38,545 nt of DNA from Chloroflexota bacterium (GTDB taxonomy: Bacteria; Chloroflexota; Dehalococcoidia; Lucifugimonadales; Lucifugimonadaceae): positions 1-38,545 of the forward strand of contig PBKW01000015.1 in assembly GCA_002721615.1 (NCBI GenBank). The letters run 5' to 3'. The position numbers and the translations under genes are program-made. This document shows, piece after piece, positions 16,765 through 26,087 of this stretch (the first letter of the stretch is position 1; every line of letters begins with the position of its first letter). Under the pieces are notes generated by a model, which was not told where the DNA came from, searched no databases, and worked only from the letters and a program-made list of their open reading frames with translations.

Positions 16765-17661
16765 ATGAACAAAAAAGTAGATGATTTTTATTTTTATAAC
16801 AGTCCACGTGCGATTTCTAGGATGGAAAATATGCGATTTGCAGATCCATCAAAAACACCCTGGTCGCCGTTAACTAAACCTTTGTCTGAATGCAAAGTAT
16901 CTTTAATTTCTACGGCAGGAATTCATTTGAAAACAGATAAAACCTACGACTATGATCGAGAAAGAAGGGAACCTACTTGGGGAGATCCTTCGCATCGAGA
17001 AATTCCCAAATACGCAAAACAAGAAGACTGCCTCTATACTCATTTGCATATAGATACAAGTTTTCTTTCAAAAGACAGAAATGTTTCTTTCCCGGTTGAA
17101 ATTTTCTCTCAGTATGAGAAAGAAGGAATAATTGGTACTCTTTCTGAAACGCTCTACTCAACTATGGGCTATACTCCCAATTTTCATCCTCTTTTAAAGA
17201 AAACAGCTCCCTTAATCGCAGAAAAAATGAAATCTGAAGGTGTTGATGCTGCCTTTTTATTTCCTGTTTGACCTTTGTGTATGAGGTCTGGTGGACTTCT
17301 CCAAAGAAAACTAGAAGAATTTGGTATTTCAACAATTTCAATCAGCAACTCACCCGAGATGACTATCCGAGTAGCTGTTCCTCGAGCTGTTTTTATTCAA
17401 TTTCCTTTTGGACGTCTATTGGGTGATGTAGACGACAGAGATCAACAGAGGGAAATATGTGACGATATGGTAGAAATGTTATCAAATGCAAATCAACCTA
17501 ATTCTTATAAACATTTGGATTATAGTTGGCCTGATCCTCCAGAACTTACAAAATGGCGTCCAGAAATTCCTGCACCTCTAGGACTGTTAAGAGAGGAAGG
17601 TAAAGTAGACGAAGAATTAGTCGAAAAAAATTATAGGGATGAAGAACGTGAAGGTCTTTAA
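16765..17661 (+). CDS. Selenoprotein of the glycine/betaine/sarcosine/D-proline reductase B family, with UGA-coded selenocysteine (Sec169)
   Basis: One gene of 298 residues, split by an in-frame TGA at 17269-17271. The upstream 168 codons end GVDAAFLFPV and the downstream codons continue in the same frame PLCMRSGGLLQRKLEEFGIS, so the motif is U169-P-L-C172, the U-x-x-C redox pair of this family. Other landmarks are THLHIDTSFL, EIFSQYEKEGIIG, and VFIQFPFGRLLG. The family's well-studied members are GrdB and PrdB, which cleave C-N bonds reductively. This one is shorter than GrdB (about 437 residues) and its substrate is unknown. A SECIS-like hairpin follows the TGA (separate entry). ATG 16765 lies 8 bp after the MDMPI gene. 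Reading the TGA as a stop would remove the C-terminal 130 residues. Confidence 0.88.
17273..17306 (+). promoter_or_regulatory. Bacterial SECIS-like hairpin of the reductase selenoprotein
   Basis: Just after the TGA at 17269-17271. Stem GAGGUC (17283-17288) pairs fully with GACUUC (17294-17299), with one G-U pair; loop UGGUG (17289-17293). A lower stem CUUUG (17273-17277) / CAAAG (17302-17306) closes it across small internal loops. The loop starts 17 nt after the UGA and has G at its second position, within the usual bacterial SECIS limits (16-37 nt, G in the first two loop bases). Confidence 0.8.
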
Positions 17662-17699
17662 ACGAAAAGTGTTTTGTTATTAAATTACTTCGTTTTAAG
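17656..17699. terminator. Possible terminator hairpin over convergent gene ends
   Basis: CTTTAAACGAA (17656-17666) is an inverted copy, with one mismatch, of TTCGTTTTAAG (17689-17699). It includes the stop codons of the selenoprotein gene and of the convergent DapA-like gene. There is no good T-run after it, so termination strength is uncertain. Confidence 0.4.
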
Positions 17700-18650
17700 T
17701 CCTGCTTCTTCTAATTCCATTTTGAACTCTTTTTTTTCAACTTGTGACATTTCTGAAAGAGGAGGTCTAACATTCCCTCCTGCGAGCCCCATAATTGATT
17801 GCCAAAATTTCAAACGCGCAATAGGAAGATTGCCCTTTGCCCAAGGATCCCATATCCATTTTTTTGCAACACGACGAAGAGGATCTAAGGTAAATGAAAT
17901 TTTTTTAGCTTCATTGATTTGCCCTTGTTGAGCAAGGGCCACATAAGATTTAATCGGGCAATGGTTTTCCCATTGGTATAGATGCAAAGAAGGTCCTGCT
18001 AGAAAAACTTGTTGTTTATAGAAAGCTGTATTTACTAAAAGGTTATCTTCTCTAGGGTCACTAACAACTATTTTATCGCCGACTAATTTTCGAATTGCAT
18101 TAGTATGTTCAAGGCCACCATCATTTTTAATTGCACAAATATTATCAATCTCACTAAGGGACTCAATTTGTTCAGGAGAAAGTAAGTAGCCAGCTGTTGG
18201 CGAATTTAGAATAAGAATACCAATTTCAACAGAATTTGCGATCTCTTTAAAATAATTGAAAATTAATTCTTTAGTTCCTGCCGCGTAGTAAGGATTCATA
18301 ACAGCTGCAAAATCAGTCCCAATAGATTCCGCATGTTTAGTTAATTCAATTGCAGTTTTTATTGAATGGTGTCCAGTCATAGATATAGTTTTAATAGTTC
18401 CAGCGTTTTCTTTTACTATAGTTTCTTGTGCTTTTTTTCTTTCTTCTATAGTAAGGGACCAAAATTCATTAATAATACCACCCATATATATCCCATCCGC
18501 TTTGAGAATATTTATATAATGTGAAAGATCTGATATAAGCCCCTTTAAATCTAGGTCCAGATTTTTCTTGAATGGATATGGTATCGCCCCCCACAGACCA
18601 AACATATTCTTTCTAGCGTATTCTTTTGTATCTTTTTTTGAATATTTCAT
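17685..18650 (-). CDS. DapA (dihydrodipicolinate synthase) superfamily aldolase-like protein
   Basis: A 321-residue TIM-barrel lyase of the DHDPS/NAL family. The Schiff-base lysine is Lys175 in ICAIKNDGG. The GGIINEFWSLT block (57-67) matches the 'GGtxGE' loop only partly (the two residues after GG are I-I-N). The catalytic tyrosine of true DHDPS, in Y-N-x-P, is replaced: the sequence here is LNSPTAGY (148-155), with Leu in the tyrosine's place. So a lysine-biosynthetic role is unlikely; it may act on a different keto acid. It is last in a leftward series hyuA > hyuB > SDR > this gene, with a 26-bp gap, which suggests a catabolic step. ATG 18650 region. Confidence 0.75.
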   Translation of the reverse strand: MKYSKKDTKEYARKNMFGLWGAIPYPFKKNLDLDLKGLISDLSHYINILKADGIYMGGIINEFWSLTIEERKKAQETIVKENAGTIKTISMTGHHSIKTAIELTKHAESIGTDFAAVMNPYYAAGTKELIFNYFKEIANSVEIGILILNSPTAGYLLSPEQIESLSEIDNICAIKNDGGLEHTNAIRKLVGDKIVVSDPREDNLLVNTAFYKQQVFLAGPSLHLYQWENHCPIKSYVALAQQGQINEAKKISFTLDPLRRVAKKWIWDPWAKGNLPIARLKFWQSIMGLAGGNVRPPLSEMSQVEKKEFKMELEEAGLKTK

Positions 18651-18676
18651 TTTAACAAAGGCCCTTTTTAAAATTC

Positions 18677-19429
18677 TTAGATGCTACACCACCCGTCATC
18701 GACTATTAGGTCATGTCCATGAACTGCACTTGAATCGTCGGATGCTAGATAAACAGCAGCACCTGTCATTTCTTCAGCACTAATATATGCTCTGTCGGTT
18801 GGAGTAAAACTTTGCATGAGTTTTACGAACTCAGGGTCGTCCTGAAGATGCTGATTTAATGGTGTGGCAGTATTGCCTGGTGAGATGGAATTGACGTTTA
18901 TACCATCTTTTGCAATTTCTGCTGAAAGCGCTTTTGTAAGCATATGGACACCACCTTTACTTGAACAATAAGGTATCGCATTTGGAAAGGCGTGTGTTCC
19001 TGCTATTGATGAAATAAATATGATTTTACCATTTTTTTTTGCCTTCATAATAGGGACCACTGCCTGAGCTAAAAGAAAATTTCCTTTTAAATTTATGTCT
19101 ATAATTGAATCCCACTCAGACTCTTGATATTGTTCTATGGGCTTGTTAATCATCATCCCAGCATTTCCTACAACGATATCTATTGTTCCAAATTGACCTA
19201 AAACGTCATCGACCATTTGAAAAACTGAATTTTTTTGAGATACGTCACAAACAAAATTCATCGCATTTCCGTTTTGAGAATTGATTTTCTCAACAGTTTT
19301 TTTCCCTCTTTCCTTGTCTCTATTCACAATAGCTACTTTTGCTCCTTCACTAGCAAATCTTAATGAAATAGCTTGACCTATTCCTTGAGTGCCTCCCGTG
19401 ACAATAGCTACCTTACCTTCAAGTCTCAT
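18677..19429 (-). CDS. Short-chain dehydrogenase/reductase (SDR)
   Basis: A 250-residue classical SDR. TGGTQGIG (11-18) is the nucleotide-binding glycine motif; the residue after beta2 is Asn followed by Arg (VAIVNRDKERG), which fits NADP(H) or NAD(H). NAG at 89-91; catalytic Ser140/141 (ISSIAG), Tyr154 and Lys158 (YCSSK). The C-terminus has ISPGNTATPLN, a common SDR feature. Substrate unknown; it sits between hyuB (54-bp gap upstream) and the DapA-like gene (26-bp gap downstream) in the leftward operon, so it probably handles an alcohol or ketone produced in the same pathway. ATG 19427-19429 with AGGAGTG upstream. Confidence 0.85.
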   Translation of the reverse strand: MRLEGKVAIVTGGTQGIGQAISLRFASEGAKVAIVNRDKERGKKTVEKINSQNGNAMNFVCDVSQKNSVFQMVDDVLGQFGTIDIVVGNAGMMINKPIEQYQESEWDSIIDINLKGNFLLAQAVVPIMKAKKNGKIIFISSIAGTHAFPNAIPYCSSKGGVHMLTKALSAEIAKDGINVNSISPGNTATPLNQHLQDDPEFVKLMQSFTPTDRAYISAEEMTGAAVYLASDDSSAVHGHDLIVDDGWCSI

Positions 19430-19483
19430 TTTTCACTCCTTTTTCTTAGTGTTTATTGTCTTTAAATAAAAAAGAACACTCGC

Positions 19484-21289
19484 TTAATGTTTTTTTAAGG
19501 ATAGTTTTTTTCGATTTTTTTCTGTTTTAATAAAATCAATTTCAAATTTATTATTTAAAACTACACCATAAATTTCTTTTGCTCGTCTTCTTGATATCCA
19601 TTTTTCTATAACGTCTTTTTGTACTTTTTCTACTGGACGATCCCAAGGGTATCCATATCCCCCACCCCCAGTGCAATAAGACGCTATTGTTTCTCCATCC
19701 TTAAGGATTATGTCGGCACAAGCAGGCAACTTCTCTTTTTGCCCATTTTTTTTGAGTAAATAATTTTTTGATGCTGCTCCATGAAGGCCGCCTAATGTAC
19801 CTTTTGCTGGATTAAACGCTCCATCGGAAACGTATGCTACTTCAATATCTCCACCACCAATGGGGCTATACTCACAATATCCAGAGGGAGATCCAATTGT
19901 TCTTCCTGCTCCCTCGGAATCGGAGACTAGTTTTCTAGTTTTGACAAGGATTGGAAAATGCAATTCATCTAATTCTATACTGTCTACAAAACACATGCCA
20001 GAGTTTCCCGCATGTAGAATTGTCAGCCAAGAATCTGTTTTAGCAGCCGCAGCACCTCCAGTGACCATTAAAAAAAGATGATTTACAAAAGGTTCATTAT
20101 TATTTCTTGGATCTAAGCCTGAAACAACACCCATAGAAGCAGGAAAGATTGCACCGCATTCAGCTAACCCAATACCATCCTTAATTTTCGAAAAAGCTCT
20201 TTGTACTGGATTGGTCACACGGTCTGCTAAGTTAGTAGTAGCAACCGACATACTTACAGGATGTTTGCCACCACCTACAACGCAACCTTCTCTGATGTGA
20301 ACTCTTATTCTTCTGAAACTTCCAGCATTAGTGGGTACTGAGTCTTGAATACTGTTGAAAATTCCAATCATAGCTCCTGTTCTAGCGCATCCTTCACTTA
20401 AATTTAGTCCGCAAGGCATAACATCGGGATTATCTTTCAAATCAACGTCTATCATTGCATTTTTAGAATCAATTTTTACTTTTACTTTTACTTCAATACC
20501 ATTTTTAGGGGTACCTGGGACTGGATCATGAGTACTCTTAGCTTGAGAAGAACCGGTAGGTAATTTTTTGATGGCAGAAATCATTCTCTTTTCGCTATAG
20601 TTAAACCACTCGTCGGTAAATTTATGAAGAGTTTTCCATCCGTACTCTTTAGAAATTTCAATAATTTCTCTTTCCCCTATTCTAGCTGCCCCGATCATTG
20701 CTAAATAATCACCGTGCCACTGCTCAGGAACACGAATTCTCATTCTACAAAGCCTAATTATATCTTCTATATCTTTAAAGTTTTCTTGGACCTTTGTTGG
20801 AGGAAAAATCAGAGCACCTTCTTCGTAAACATCTCTAGCATGACCCATATAAGTTGTGGGTTGTCCGTTACCGCAGTCAGCTTGATGGGCTTTTACCCAG
20901 ACTGTGAAATGGTGTTTTCCTTTCTCGTCTATAACAGGAACTAGAATTGTATGATCTGCAGGATGAGAGCAACCATGATAAGGAGAATTGTGTAGGAAAG
21001 CATCTCCTCTCTTAAGTTTTGGGTGCATTTCTAATAAAGATTTTGCCATTAAATCTGCGCCGCTTAAATGATGTATTGGTAAAGATTCAGCTCCTGTTAA
21101 CAAAAAACAGTCATTGGTAATGATACTTGTAGAAAAATCTCTTGCTAAATTTAGAACCCCGGATCGTCCAGTTCTTAAAAGAGTATTTGCCATTTTAGAT
21201 GTAACTGCCTCAAAACGTTTGCTTAGTACAGCTAGTGTTAAAGGGTCAAATTTCTTTATATTTATTTTTTTTTCATTTCTAATTTTCAT
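19484..21289 (-). CDS. Hydantoinase/oxoprolinase family protein, subunit B (HyuB-like)
   Basis: A 601-residue protein with the HyuB layout: DPLTLAVLSKRFEAVTSKMANTLLRTGRS at the N-terminus, then NLARDFSTSI, a His-rich HLSGADLM/HNSPYHGCSHPADHTILVP region (HADHTILVP-like, residues 75-115) and the C-terminal GGGDIEVAYVSDGAF/PAKGTLGGLHGA/GGGGYGYPWDRPVE blocks. Subunit B of ATP-dependent N-methylhydantoinase, 5-oxoprolinase or acetone carboxylase-type enzymes contributes the metal-containing active site. The substrate is not predictable. It lies 33 bp after hyuA. ATG 21289. Slightly above the usual ~550 residues because of short N- and C-terminal extensions. Confidence 0.88.
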   Translation of the reverse strand: MKIRNEKKINIKKFDPLTLAVLSKRFEAVTSKMANTLLRTGRSGVLNLARDFSTSIITNDCFLLTGAESLPIHHLSGADLMAKSLLEMHPKLKRGDAFLHNSPYHGCSHPADHTILVPVIDEKGKHHFTVWVKAHQADCGNGQPTTYMGHARDVYEEGALIFPPTKVQENFKDIEDIIRLCRMRIRVPEQWHGDYLAMIGAARIGEREIIEISKEYGWKTLHKFTDEWFNYSEKRMISAIKKLPTGSSQAKSTHDPVPGTPKNGIEVKVKVKIDSKNAMIDVDLKDNPDVMPCGLNLSEGCARTGAMIGIFNSIQDSVPTNAGSFRRIRVHIREGCVVGGGKHPVSMSVATTNLADRVTNPVQRAFSKIKDGIGLAECGAIFPASMGVVSGLDPRNNNEPFVNHLFLMVTGGAAAAKTDSWLTILHAGNSGMCFVDSIELDELHFPILVKTRKLVSDSEGAGRTIGSPSGYCEYSPIGGGDIEVAYVSDGAFNPAKGTLGGLHGAASKNYLLKKNGQKEKLPACADIILKDGETIASYCTGGGGYGYPWDRPVEKVQKDVIEKWISRRRAKEIYGVVLNNKFEIDFIKTEKNRKKLSLKKH

Positions 21290-21322
21290 TTAATTTCCTA
21301 ATTTTTCTTTTTCTAGTTCGAA

Positions 21323-23389
21323 CTAAAAATTAATTTTAAGACTAGCTCTGTTTGTTCTTATCGCTTTTGAACCTATATCAAGTACGATAGTAGTAAATGG
21401 TGATTCGATTATTGCGGGACCTTTTACTGTATGATTCTTCATAATATCTTCAAGTTTTATTACTTGAACCTGCAACAGTCCTTTTTTGTCAAAAAAAGCT
21501 TTTCTTTGCTTAGAGATATGACTTTTAGAAAATTTATGCTCTTTAATTTTCCCAATTGGTCTTGACCGAATTTTACAATTAACGGTCGAACGCCAACCAA
21601 TAAATTCTATTGGGGAATTTGGATCACTAAATGCAAAAATATTCTCATGAGACTTGTCAAAATCTTTGCGGAATTTTTCAACTGACTGTTTTGTTTTTAA
21701 GAGATTTTTTGTAATTGGCAAATCAATCTCCCAAACTTGGCTTTTATATCGGGCTTCAACCCAAAATTCTATTTTATAATCCAGGTGACTTTCCGCAGTT
21801 CCTTTAATGAATTTTTCAGCTTTTATTTTTAATTTTTTTAAAGTTCGTTGTGCCCCTTTAAAATCAAAATTGTTACTTGAAGTAAAAAACAATGCCCTGA
21901 AATCTGCGTGCAGTTCTGACATAATTGCACCGGTCGCTGAGAGCACTGAACCAGTTTCTGGAATTATAAGTTCCTTGCAACCGAGTCTTCTTGCAATTGC
22001 GACGGAGTTAAGCCCTGCAGCACCACCACCTCCAATTAAAACTGAATTCCGAGGGTCGATTCCTTGATGTACAGTAATCTCTTCTATTGCACTAACCATA
22101 TTTTCGGTAGCAAGATGAAGAATTGCTTTTGCCCCTTCATTTAGCTTTATTTTTAAGGGTTTACAAATGTGTTCGTTTATAGATTTTCTTGCTTTTGAGA
22201 AATCTAGTTTCATTTTCCCGCCAAGAAAATAATCTGCATCTATATAACCTAAAATTAAGCAGGCATCGGTAACAGTAGGAAAAATACCACCTTTCCCATA
22301 ACATGCAGGACCCGGATTTGCTCCCGCACTTTTAGGACCTACGTGGAGAAGTCCTCCTTCGTCAACCCAAGCGATACTCCCACCTCCAGCGCCAATACTT
22401 TTCACATCAACAGAAGAAAAGCCGAGGATATTACCTTGATATTTTTCTCCAAGCCAAGTTTCAGGTGTCATTGGAATTTCGCCATTTCTTACTAAACTTA
22501 CATCGTAGGTTGTTCCTCCAGTATCAGCGATAATTGCAGTGCTTGATTTTGAATCTATTTTTGCAAAATAGCGTCCAGCAATAGGGGCCATAGCAGGACC
22601 AGAGCCTACAGTATGAATAGGGGCTTCTGCTATTTCTTTATAATCCATAACTCCGCCCTTAGAAGTTAGCATAAGCATTCTTCCCTGAAATCCTCTTTCT
22701 TTTAAATTATCTTGGAGATTTAAAATATATTCGGTCATTAAAGGTTTTAGAGATGCATCTATGCAAGTGGATGAAGCTCTTCTATATTCTCTCAAAACAG
22801 GATTTAATTCATGGGACAAGGTAAAAGGTATTTTTGGCAATTCAATGTCTAAAATTTTCCCAATTCTTTTTTCATGTATTGGATTTACCGTAGACCAAAG
22901 CAAACAAACTGCAATTGACTCGATTTCTTTCTTCTTAATAAAGCTGATTACTTTTTGAAGTGAATTTTTGCTTAAAGGAGTAATTATTTTTCCTTGAGCA
23001 CTTATTCTTTCTGTTACTTCAAATGTTAAAGATCTTGGAATATACGGTTGAGGAAATGGGACCGAAAAATTAAAGGGATCAGTTCTTCCGCCTTCTCGAA
23101 GAACAAGGATATCCGGATGGCCAAGAGTTGTCAGGAAAGCGGTTTTTGCAGTTCCAGATGTGACTATCGCATTTGTAGCCCTAGTTGTCCCATGCAAAAG
23201 AAATTCTCCTTTTGACAAGAGATCAAATGTTGAAATTGAAAAATATTCTGATGCTTTATCAAATGCAGATAAAATACCTTTTACTGGATTATTAGGTGTA
23301 GTTGGAGATTTGAATATATGAAGTTTCCCTTTAGAATCTTCTATTACTAAATCCGTAAATGTTCCACCTGTATCGACAGCAAAGCGCAA
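21323..23389 (-). CDS. Hydantoinase/oxoprolinase family protein, subunit A (HyuA-like)
   Basis: A 688-residue ATP-binding subunit. It opens FAVDTGGTFTDLVIED, the first of the actin-like ATPase (phosphate 1) motif, then LLHGTTRATNAIV (about 66-80), SSTAIIADTGGTTYDVSLV (phosphate 2 motif, about 290), GAGGGSIAWVDEGGLLHVGPKSAGANPGPACYGKGG, and GGGGAAGLNS near 450. The last 170 residues form the HyuA_C-type region. These match N-methylhydantoinase A/5-oxoprolinase A, which phosphorylate a carboxyl or enol group before ring opening. TTG start (23387-23389) with AGGA upstream; no ATG fits the family's start. First gene of the leftward operon, in front of hyuB by 33 bp. A 180-bp divergent gap separates it from the Lon-like gene. 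Confidence 0.88.
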   Translation of the reverse strand: MRFAVDTGGTFTDLVIEDSKGKLHIFKSPTTPNNPVKGILSAFDKASEYFSISTFDLLSKGEFLLHGTTRATNAIVTSGTAKTAFLTTLGHPDILVLREGGRTDPFNFSVPFPQPYIPRSLTFEVTERISAQGKIITPLSKNSLQKVISFIKKKEIESIAVCLLWSTVNPIHEKRIGKILDIELPKIPFTLSHELNPVLREYRRASSTCIDASLKPLMTEYILNLQDNLKERGFQGRMLMLTSKGGVMDYKEIAEAPIHTVGSGPAMAPIAGRYFAKIDSKSSTAIIADTGGTTYDVSLVRNGEIPMTPETWLGEKYQGNILGFSSVDVKSIGAGGGSIAWVDEGGLLHVGPKSAGANPGPACYGKGGIFPTVTDACLILGYIDADYFLGGKMKLDFSKARKSINEHICKPLKIKLNEGAKAILHLATENMVSAIEEITVHQGIDPRNSVLIGGGGAAGLNSVAIARRLGCKELIIPETGSVLSATGAIMSELHADFRALFFTSSNNFDFKGAQRTLKKLKIKAEKFIKGTAESHLDYKIEFWVEARYKSQVWEIDLPITKNLLKTKQSVEKFRKDFDKSHENIFAFSDPNSPIEFIGWRSTVNCKIRSRPIGKIKEHKFSKSHISKQRKAFFDKKGLLQVQVIKLEDIMKNHTVKGPAIIESPFTTIVLDIGSKAIRTNRASLKINF

Positions 23390-23570
23390 TTTCTAGTCCT
23401 TTAATCGATTATATTAAATTTTTTAAGTATATTTTAACATGATAATACTGCATTAATAAAAAATTATCTCTTGGTCTTTTTTGTAATTAAATTTATATAT
23501 AATTTAAGTAATATTGAAGTATGATTTATTTTTATTTTTCTCATATTTTACTAAATTAAAAAGGATTGAA

Positions 23571-26075
23571 ATGTTTTTTCCTGAGCCGCTTAAAGCAGAA
23601 GAACTTTTTTTAAACTATGATACAGGTCTTTTGCCCTCAGATGCAGAAGTAAAAGAATCTGAAGGCAAATTAATAGGTCAGGAACGAGCCGAAAGGGCTC
23701 TTTCATTTGGTTTAGAGATGAGTTCCTCTGAATTTAATGTTTTTGTTGCAGGAATTCCAGGGACTGGGCGTCATACGATGTGTGAAGAATTTTGCAAACG
23801 AGTAGCTAAAAATCGACCTGCTCCTAATTCAGTAGTCTTTGTTCATAATTTTTCTGATTCAGACCGCCCTATATGGCTAAAATTTCAAGCTGGGTTAGGC
23901 CGAACTTTTCAAAGTGACATGCTTGCTTTAATTTCTGAGTTACAGGAAGTGATTCCAAAGGCATTTGAGGAAAAATCTAAGGATGAGGAAAGAAAAGAAC
24001 TAATCGATTCTCTTCAAAAGAAACAACGTTCTTTAATGAGTGATTTAGAGAGCAAAGCAAAGCAATTAGGTTTTACAATAAAAATCGGTCAAGGAAATTT
24101 TACAGTGATTCCGATAATTAATGGTGAGTCAGCAACAGATGAAGTTCTTGAAGATCTGTCGGAAGAAGAAAAAGAAAAAATTAATACCGATCGTGATAAA
24201 TTTTATGCTGAAGATATAGACGAGTTTGTTCGTAAATCTAGAGAATTAGAAAAAGAGATAAGAGAAAAATTGCGAGAACTAGAACAGGAGGTCGCTCTTA
24301 CGGTTGTCCGTGTGCCGATGGATGATTTGCGTGAAAAATACAGAGATTTTTCTAAAGTTTTGGAATATTTAAATAGAGTACAAGAACATATTCTAGAAAA
24401 TCTCTCTCCTTTTTTACCTTCAGAAGGAACAGATTCATCTAATCAATTTTCTCCTTTTTCAGGAAAGGCTCAAGACGAGAACCCTTTTAGTGTTTATGAA
24501 GTTAATTGTGTTGTAGATAATGCTGATCTTCAGAGTTCTCCCGTGATTTACGAGCCAAACCCTAATTTTACGAATCTGTTTGGTCGTGTTGAGAGACGTG
24601 CAGTCTTTGGGACATATACGACTGATTTTACACTAATTCGGGCAGGGTCTATGATTTCTGCTAACGGAGGATTCCTGATTTTAGATCTTCTAGATACATT
24701 AACTAATCCGGGAGTTTGGCCTGCACTTAAAAGAGTTTTAAGGAATAAAAGTGTTAGAATTGAAGATTTAGGAGAGACCTACGGATGGTCTACTGGTGGA
24801 ATAAAACCTGAGCCTGTTCCAGTTGAAGTAAAGGTTATTTTAGTCGGAAGTCCAATGCACTATGAATTACTTTTACAATACGATGAAGATTTTGGAAGAC
24901 TTTTTAAGGTGAAAGCTGACTTTAGTGAATCTATAGATAGTGATCACCATACGATTAGGGACTATCAGGTTTTCATTGAATTTCATCGACAAAAAAACGA
25001 TTTACTCCCTTTTACCGAAGAAGCAATTTCTCGTGTTCTTCAGGAAAGTTCTCGATTTGTTTCAGATAAGGGAAAGCTTTCGACTCGTTTTGGTGATATT
25101 CGAGAACTTCTTATTGAGGCAGACCATTGGGCTAGACAAGAGGGCGTAACTCAGGTTGATAGGTTACAAATACAACGTGCGGTAGAAGAAAAAAGATTTC
25201 GTTCGGATCTTCTTGATGATCGTTTAAGGAAACAAATTGTAGAGGGGACTCTTCTTATTGATGTAGATGGTAAATCAGTTGGTCAAGTAAATGGTCTTGC
25301 TGTTTTAAGTTTGGGTGATTATAGCTTTGGTAAACCGTGTCGTATTACTGCACAGACTTTTATGGGAGAGCATGGGGTTATAAATATTGAGAGAGAAAGT
25401 AAACTGTCAGGTAATATTCATGATAAAGGAGTCCTGATTTTACAAGGATATATGGGTGGTCAATACGCCCAAAAGAATCCCTTGACACTGTCAGCAAGTA
25501 TTTGTTTTGAGCAAAGCTATTCAGGAATTGATGGAGATAGTGCTTCGTCTACAGAATTATATGCTATCTTAAGTAGCCTTTCAGATTTACCTATAAATCA
25601 GGGTTTAGCGGTAACTGGTTCAGTTAACCAAAGGGGAGAGATTCAGCCAATAGGCGGAGTCAATGAAAAGATTGAGGGATATTTTGAAATATGTAAGGAA
25701 AAGAAAATATTAAATGGAGAACAAGGAGTTTTAATACCGATACAAAATGTCAAGAATTTAGTAATAAAGGAAGAAGTGGTTCATGCAGTAAAAGAAGGAA
25801 AATTCAAAATCTATCCCATAAAAAATATTAATCAAGGTATTTCGGTATTAACTGGAACAGAAGCAGGAGAAAGAGATAACGTAACCGGTGAATTTCCGGA
25901 AGATAGTGTGCATGGTAGAGTACAATCTAAACTTAACCGGATGTTTGAGAACTTAACAAATTTACGCAGAAACGAAGAAAATGAAGAGAACGAAGAGGTT
26001 AACGACAATTTATCTTCCTCGGAAGAATCTCCACCAACTCCTAACGAACCACCAGTTCCACCTCCCAGAAATTGA
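23571..26075 (+). CDS. Lon-like ATP-dependent protease (AAA_32 type)
   Basis: An 834-residue protease. Walker A is GIPGTGRH (61-68), with Arg in place of the usual Lys, as seen in this Lon-like family. Residues 140-300 form a coiled-coil insert (Lys/Glu rich). The Lon_C protease domain holds the Ser-Lys dyad: Ser657 in GDSASS and Lys700 in GGVNEKIEGY, 43 residues apart, the same spacing as in E. coli Lon (S679/K722). The C-terminal tail after 785 is acidic, Asn-rich and ends in a Pro-rich stretch. Start is ATG 23571, which has AAGGA at a good distance; an upstream TTG at 23514 has none. It is the only gene here ending in TGA. Cytoplasmic quality control is the likely role. Confidence 0.88.
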   Translation: MFFPEPLKAEELFLNYDTGLLPSDAEVKESEGKLIGQERAERALSFGLEMSSSEFNVFVAGIPGTGRHTMCEEFCKRVAKNRPAPNSVVFVHNFSDSDRPIWLKFQAGLGRTFQSDMLALISELQEVIPKAFEEKSKDEERKELIDSLQKKQRSLMSDLESKAKQLGFTIKIGQGNFTVIPIINGESATDEVLEDLSEEEKEKINTDRDKFYAEDIDEFVRKSRELEKEIREKLRELEQEVALTVVRVPMDDLREKYRDFSKVLEYLNRVQEHILENLSPFLPSEGTDSSNQFSPFSGKAQDENPFSVYEVNCVVDNADLQSSPVIYEPNPNFTNLFGRVERRAVFGTYTTDFTLIRAGSMISANGGFLILDLLDTLTNPGVWPALKRVLRNKSVRIEDLGETYGWSTGGIKPEPVPVEVKVILVGSPMHYELLLQYDEDFGRLFKVKADFSESIDSDHHTIRDYQVFIEFHRQKNDLLPFTEEAISRVLQESSRFVSDKGKLSTRFGDIRELLIEADHWARQEGVTQVDRLQIQRAVEEKRFRSDLLDDRLRKQIVEGTLLIDVDGKSVGQVNGLAVLSLGDYSFGKPCRITAQTFMGEHGVINIERESKLSGNIHDKGVLILQGYMGGQYAQKNPLTLSASICFEQSYSGIDGDSASSTELYAILSSLSDLPINQGLAVTGSVNQRGEIQPIGGVNEKIEGYFEICKEKKILNGEQGVLIPIQNVKNLVIKEEVVHAVKEGKFKIYPIKNINQGISVLTGTEAGERDNVTGEFPEDSVHGRVQSKLNRMFENLTNLRRNEENEENEEVNDNLSSSEESPPTPNEPPVPPPRN

Positions 26076-26087
26076 TCATTAGTTTAT

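Noticed and set aside
23514-23570. N-terminal extension of the Lon-like protease from TTG 23514
   Set aside because: No ribosome site before it, the added residues are not family-like, and ATG 23571 has AAGGA at a good distance.
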